Source: JAFGXT01 sp963677165 (GTDB lineage Bacteria > Verrucomicrobiota > Lentisphaeria > Victivallales > SZUA-371). Taken from it: a DNA stretch of 64,000 nt. The stretch is from the NCBI GenBank assembly GCA_963677165.2, contig CAXXSX010000002.1, positions 682,001-746,000 of the forward strand, given 5' to 3'. The notes beneath the pieces are model-generated. The model was not told the DNA's origin and did no database searches. It was given only the letters and a program-made list of their open reading frames with translations. Shown piece by piece: positions 62,088-64,000 of this stretch (the stretch's first letter is position 1; each line of letters starts with the position of its first letter). A program made the position numbers and the translations under genes.

Positions 62088-62713
62088 TGAATGCGAGTTC
62101 AATTAAGGTAGTATAAATCGGATACACGGAGTGGTGCCGTGTATCGAAAAATTAGTTAAAATATATTGGTTAGTAATTGGTTATGAATTTTACGCAAAAG
62201 TCCTACGGTACAAAATTTGATTTTTATAATATGAAAAATCAAAAATTGATATTTTCAATTAAACGAACATGATTCAGGAGAAATTTATGTATATCGGGGG
62301 AGTGATTTGTTTGCCGACCAGGTACAGCCCTCCCGATCGCCCGTAAAATAGCCGTAAGCAACAAAAATAAAATACTCCGAATGTCCGCCATCGCCGCCGT
62401 CGGCATGTTAGGCGACGCCAGCGACATCCTCTGGCACACCAAACTCAGCAAATCCTCCGACCTGGCTTGAGCCCATCTCCACCTCTCAACTTTATTTCTT
62501 CATTTTTTTACTTGGGCTTTTGGAAAATTTCTGCTGAACCGCTGGAGTTTTATTAAATCCATGTTATATTGGATTGTTACCTTAAGAAGCTTTAAGTGGA
62601 TTTAAACCAGTTTCGAAGCAGTATTCGCCACTTGAACTTTTTGCTGCTTGATATAATGTAGATTAATCTTTCGCTTCGAAGCATAATTTTAGATACGGAA
62701 CCAGCAGGAGAAT
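62088..62713. other. spacer with hairpin, gene remnant and topoisomerase promoter
   Basis: No intact gene. GATACACGG/CCGTGTATC (62121-62145) is a perfect 9-bp hairpin soon after the preceding gene and may terminate it. Plus-strand fragments HDSGEIYVYRGSDLFADQVQ (about 62264-62323) and KILRMSAIAAVGMLGDASDI (about 62370-62429) in different frames look like a decayed gene. Confidence 0.4.
62649..62657 (+). promoter_or_regulatory. extended -10 promoter of the topoisomerase gene
   Basis: TGATATAAT is an extended -10 element with exact TATAAT at 62652-62657. No -35 at standard distance, which is acceptable with TGn. Transcription would start near 62664, 50 bases before the ATG. Confidence 0.5.
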
Positions 62714-64000
62714 ATGAGTCAGGAAGTTGATGACGTAAAACCGGATGTTGTCTATGACGAGGACAAAATCCAGACACTAAGTTCACTTGAACATATTCGT
62801 CGCCGTCCGGGCATGTATATCGGCCGGATGGGCAACGGTTCACACCCTGACGACGGCATCTACATTCTTCTCAAGGAAATCATTGACAACAGTATCGATG
62901 AATTCATCATGGGCGCAGGCCGCCGTATCGACGTCACTTTCAACGAAAACGAAGTTATCGTACGCGACTACGGCCGAGGTATTCCACTTGGCAAACTGGT
63001 CGAATGCGTATCCATCATCAACACCGGTGGGAAGTATAACGACGATGTGTTCCAGTTTTCCGTAGGTCTTAACGGGGTGGGCACCAAGGCGGTAAACGCG
63101 CTTTCGAATAAATTTGTTGTACGCTCCACTCGCGATGGCAAGTACCACGAAGCCGAATTCAGTTGCGGCGAACTGCTGCGGGAAGACACCGGTAAAAGCG
63201 AAGAAAAGAATGGTACACAGGTTACGTTCGTGCCGGACAGTAATCTATTCCCGAAATATGAATACCAGATGGAATACATTGAGAAACGGCTGTGGATGTA
63301 TGCCTACCTTAACAGCGGACTTTCCATTTACCTGAACGGCGTACGCTACTATTCCCGCGACGGGCTTAAGGATCTGATTTCCAACGAAGTCGAAGACGAA
63401 GGTCTTTACGATATTATTCACTTTCGCGACAAGACAATTGAATTCGCGTTCTGCCATACCCGCAACTACGGCGAAAATTATTTTTCATTTGTAAACGGTC
63501 AGTACACCAACGACGGCGGAACCCACCTTTCGGCGTTCCGCGAAGGAATTTTGAAAGGAATCAACGAATTCGCAGGAAAGAACTACCAGGCTGCCGACGT
63601 GCGCGACGGTATTGTCGGCGCGGTCGGAATCAAGTTGAGAGAGCCGATATTTGAATCGCAGACCAAAAACAAGCTGGGTAATACCGATATCCGCGGCTGG
63701 ATTGTTAACGCGGTACGTCAGGTAGTGGTCGATCACATGCACCGCAACTTGGAAGAAGCCGAAGAAATCCTGAATAAAGTTAACCAGAACGAAAAACTGC
63801 GTAAGCAGATTCAGGCGGTTAAGAAGCAGTCGCGCGAAAAAGCCAAAAGAATGAGCTTGAAGATTCCGAAACTGAAAGACTGCAAATTTCATATGGGTGA
63901 CAACTCCAAGCGGGGCGAAGAAACCATGATTTTCCTGACAGAGGGTCAGTCTGCCGCCGGGTCAATGGTGAGTTGTCGCGATGTATACACCCAGGCGATT
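62714..64000 (+). CDS. type IIA DNA topoisomerase subunit B (GyrB/ParE), partial
   Basis: The first 429 codons are in the window and the gene runs off the end. Start ATG with CAGGAG upstream. The GHKL ATPase is clear: LEHIRRRPGMYIGRM, KEIIDNSIDEF, VRDYGRGIPLGKL and FSVGLNGVGTKAVNALS. The transducer domain follows with NGQYTNDGGTH and QTKNKLGN, and the TOPRIM domain begins with MIFLTEGQSAAGS. FxxSVGLNGVGTKAVNALS rather than GGLHGVG is the form seen in ParE-type B subunits of Bacteroidetes and PVC bacteria, so this is more likely topoisomerase IV or a second GyrB than canonical GyrB. A ParC/GyrA partner may lie beyond the window. Confidence 0.9.
   Translation, partial: MSQEVDDVKPDVVYDEDKIQTLSSLEHIRRRPGMYIGRMGNGSHPDDGIYILLKEIIDNSIDEFIMGAGRRIDVTFNENEVIVRDYGRGIPLGKLVECVSIINTGGKYNDDVFQFSVGLNGVGTKAVNALSNKFVVRSTRDGKYHEAEFSCGELLREDTGKSEEKNGTQVTFVPDSNLFPKYEYQMEYIEKRLWMYAYLNSGLSIYLNGVRYYSRDGLKDLISNEVEDEGLYDIIHFRDKTIEFAFCHTRNYGENYFSFVNGQYTNDGGTHLSAFREGILKGINEFAGKNYQAADVRDGIVGAVGIKLREPIFESQTKNKLGNTDIRGWIVNAVRQVVVDHMHRNLEEAEEILNKVNQNEKLRKQIQAVKKQSREKAKRMSLKIPKLKDCKFHMGDNSKRGEETMIFLTEGQSAAGSMVSCRDVYTQAI

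Noticed and set aside
62239..62451. 70-codon minus-strand frame
   Set aside because: Antisense to plus-strand scraps that read better; no ribosome site.
1..64000. tRNA, rRNA or phage genes
   Set aside because: No T-arm or CCA-type patterns, rRNA motifs, or phage structural genes were seen by eye; a covariance search would be more sensitive.

Overview
The window looks like a chromosome segment of a Lentisphaerota (Victivallis-like) or closely related PVC-group bacterium. This rests on several things: formylglycine-type sulfatases packed with glycoside hydrolases, no SusC/SusD pair, an ABC sugar importer followed by a prepilin-like protein of the [20 protein letters not shown] type, an oxygen-sensitive glycyl-radical enzyme, and a GyrB/ParE of the 'SVGLNGVGTKAVNALS' type. 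The phylum is inferred from gene content; there is no rRNA or tRNA here to settle it.

Layout. (1) 0.2-10.4 kb, plus strand: a catabolic operon with sulfatase, DUF3604/PHP-like protein, GH38 alpha-mannosidase, a beheaded cellulase-like remnant, a second sulfatase, and a DUF5703/GH95-like glycosidase carrying what looks like a circularly permuted LamG insert. (2) 10.8-15.1 kb: a URO-D-fold protein and a glycyl-radical enzyme on the minus strand with an AraC regulator between them. (3) 15.1-15.8 kb: a dead GntR-type regulator split by a MITE-like palindromic element. (4) 15.8-27.9 kb: N-acetylneuraminate lyase and a GH130 enzyme, divergent from a LacI repressor; three identical palindromes and a near-perfect sigma-70 promoter lie between them. 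Behind the repressor come an ABC sugar-binding protein, two permeases (no ATPase), a prepilin-like protein, a TIM-barrel-like secreted protein and a GH2 beta-galactosidase. With the GH38 and the sulfatases this suggests scavenging of sulfated, sialylated host-type glycans.

(5) 28.1-40.1 kb, minus strand: eight tightly coupled genes (coiled-coil membrane protein, MoxR ATPase, membrane protein, ABC ATPase, ABC permease, DUF58, BatA-like, VWA protein) forming a MoxR/VWA/ABC system. (6) 40.4-46.4 kb: a GH63/GH37-like glucosidase and a GH78-like rhamnosidase divergent from an AraC regulator that is probably leaderless, then a beta-propeller lipoprotein. (7) 46.5-54.4 kb: MutY, a GT2 glycosyltransferase, a small two-helix membrane protein, two esterases and an acyl-CoA ligase. 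(8) 54.5-62.7 kb: small secreted, lipo- and membrane proteins of unknown function, several of them decayed or frameshifted, plus a REP-associated (RAYT) transposase with 22-bp inverted repeats. (9) From 62.7 kb: the start of a type IIA topoisomerase B subunit that runs off the window.

At least six broken genes can be read between the intact ones (5.8, 15.2-15.7, 48.8-49.2, 52.4-52.6, 57.9-58.4 and 58.4-58.5 kb). Each lesion can be named: a MITE, a 13-bp tandem duplication, homopolymer slips, or nonsense codons. No tRNA, rRNA or CRISPR array was seen.
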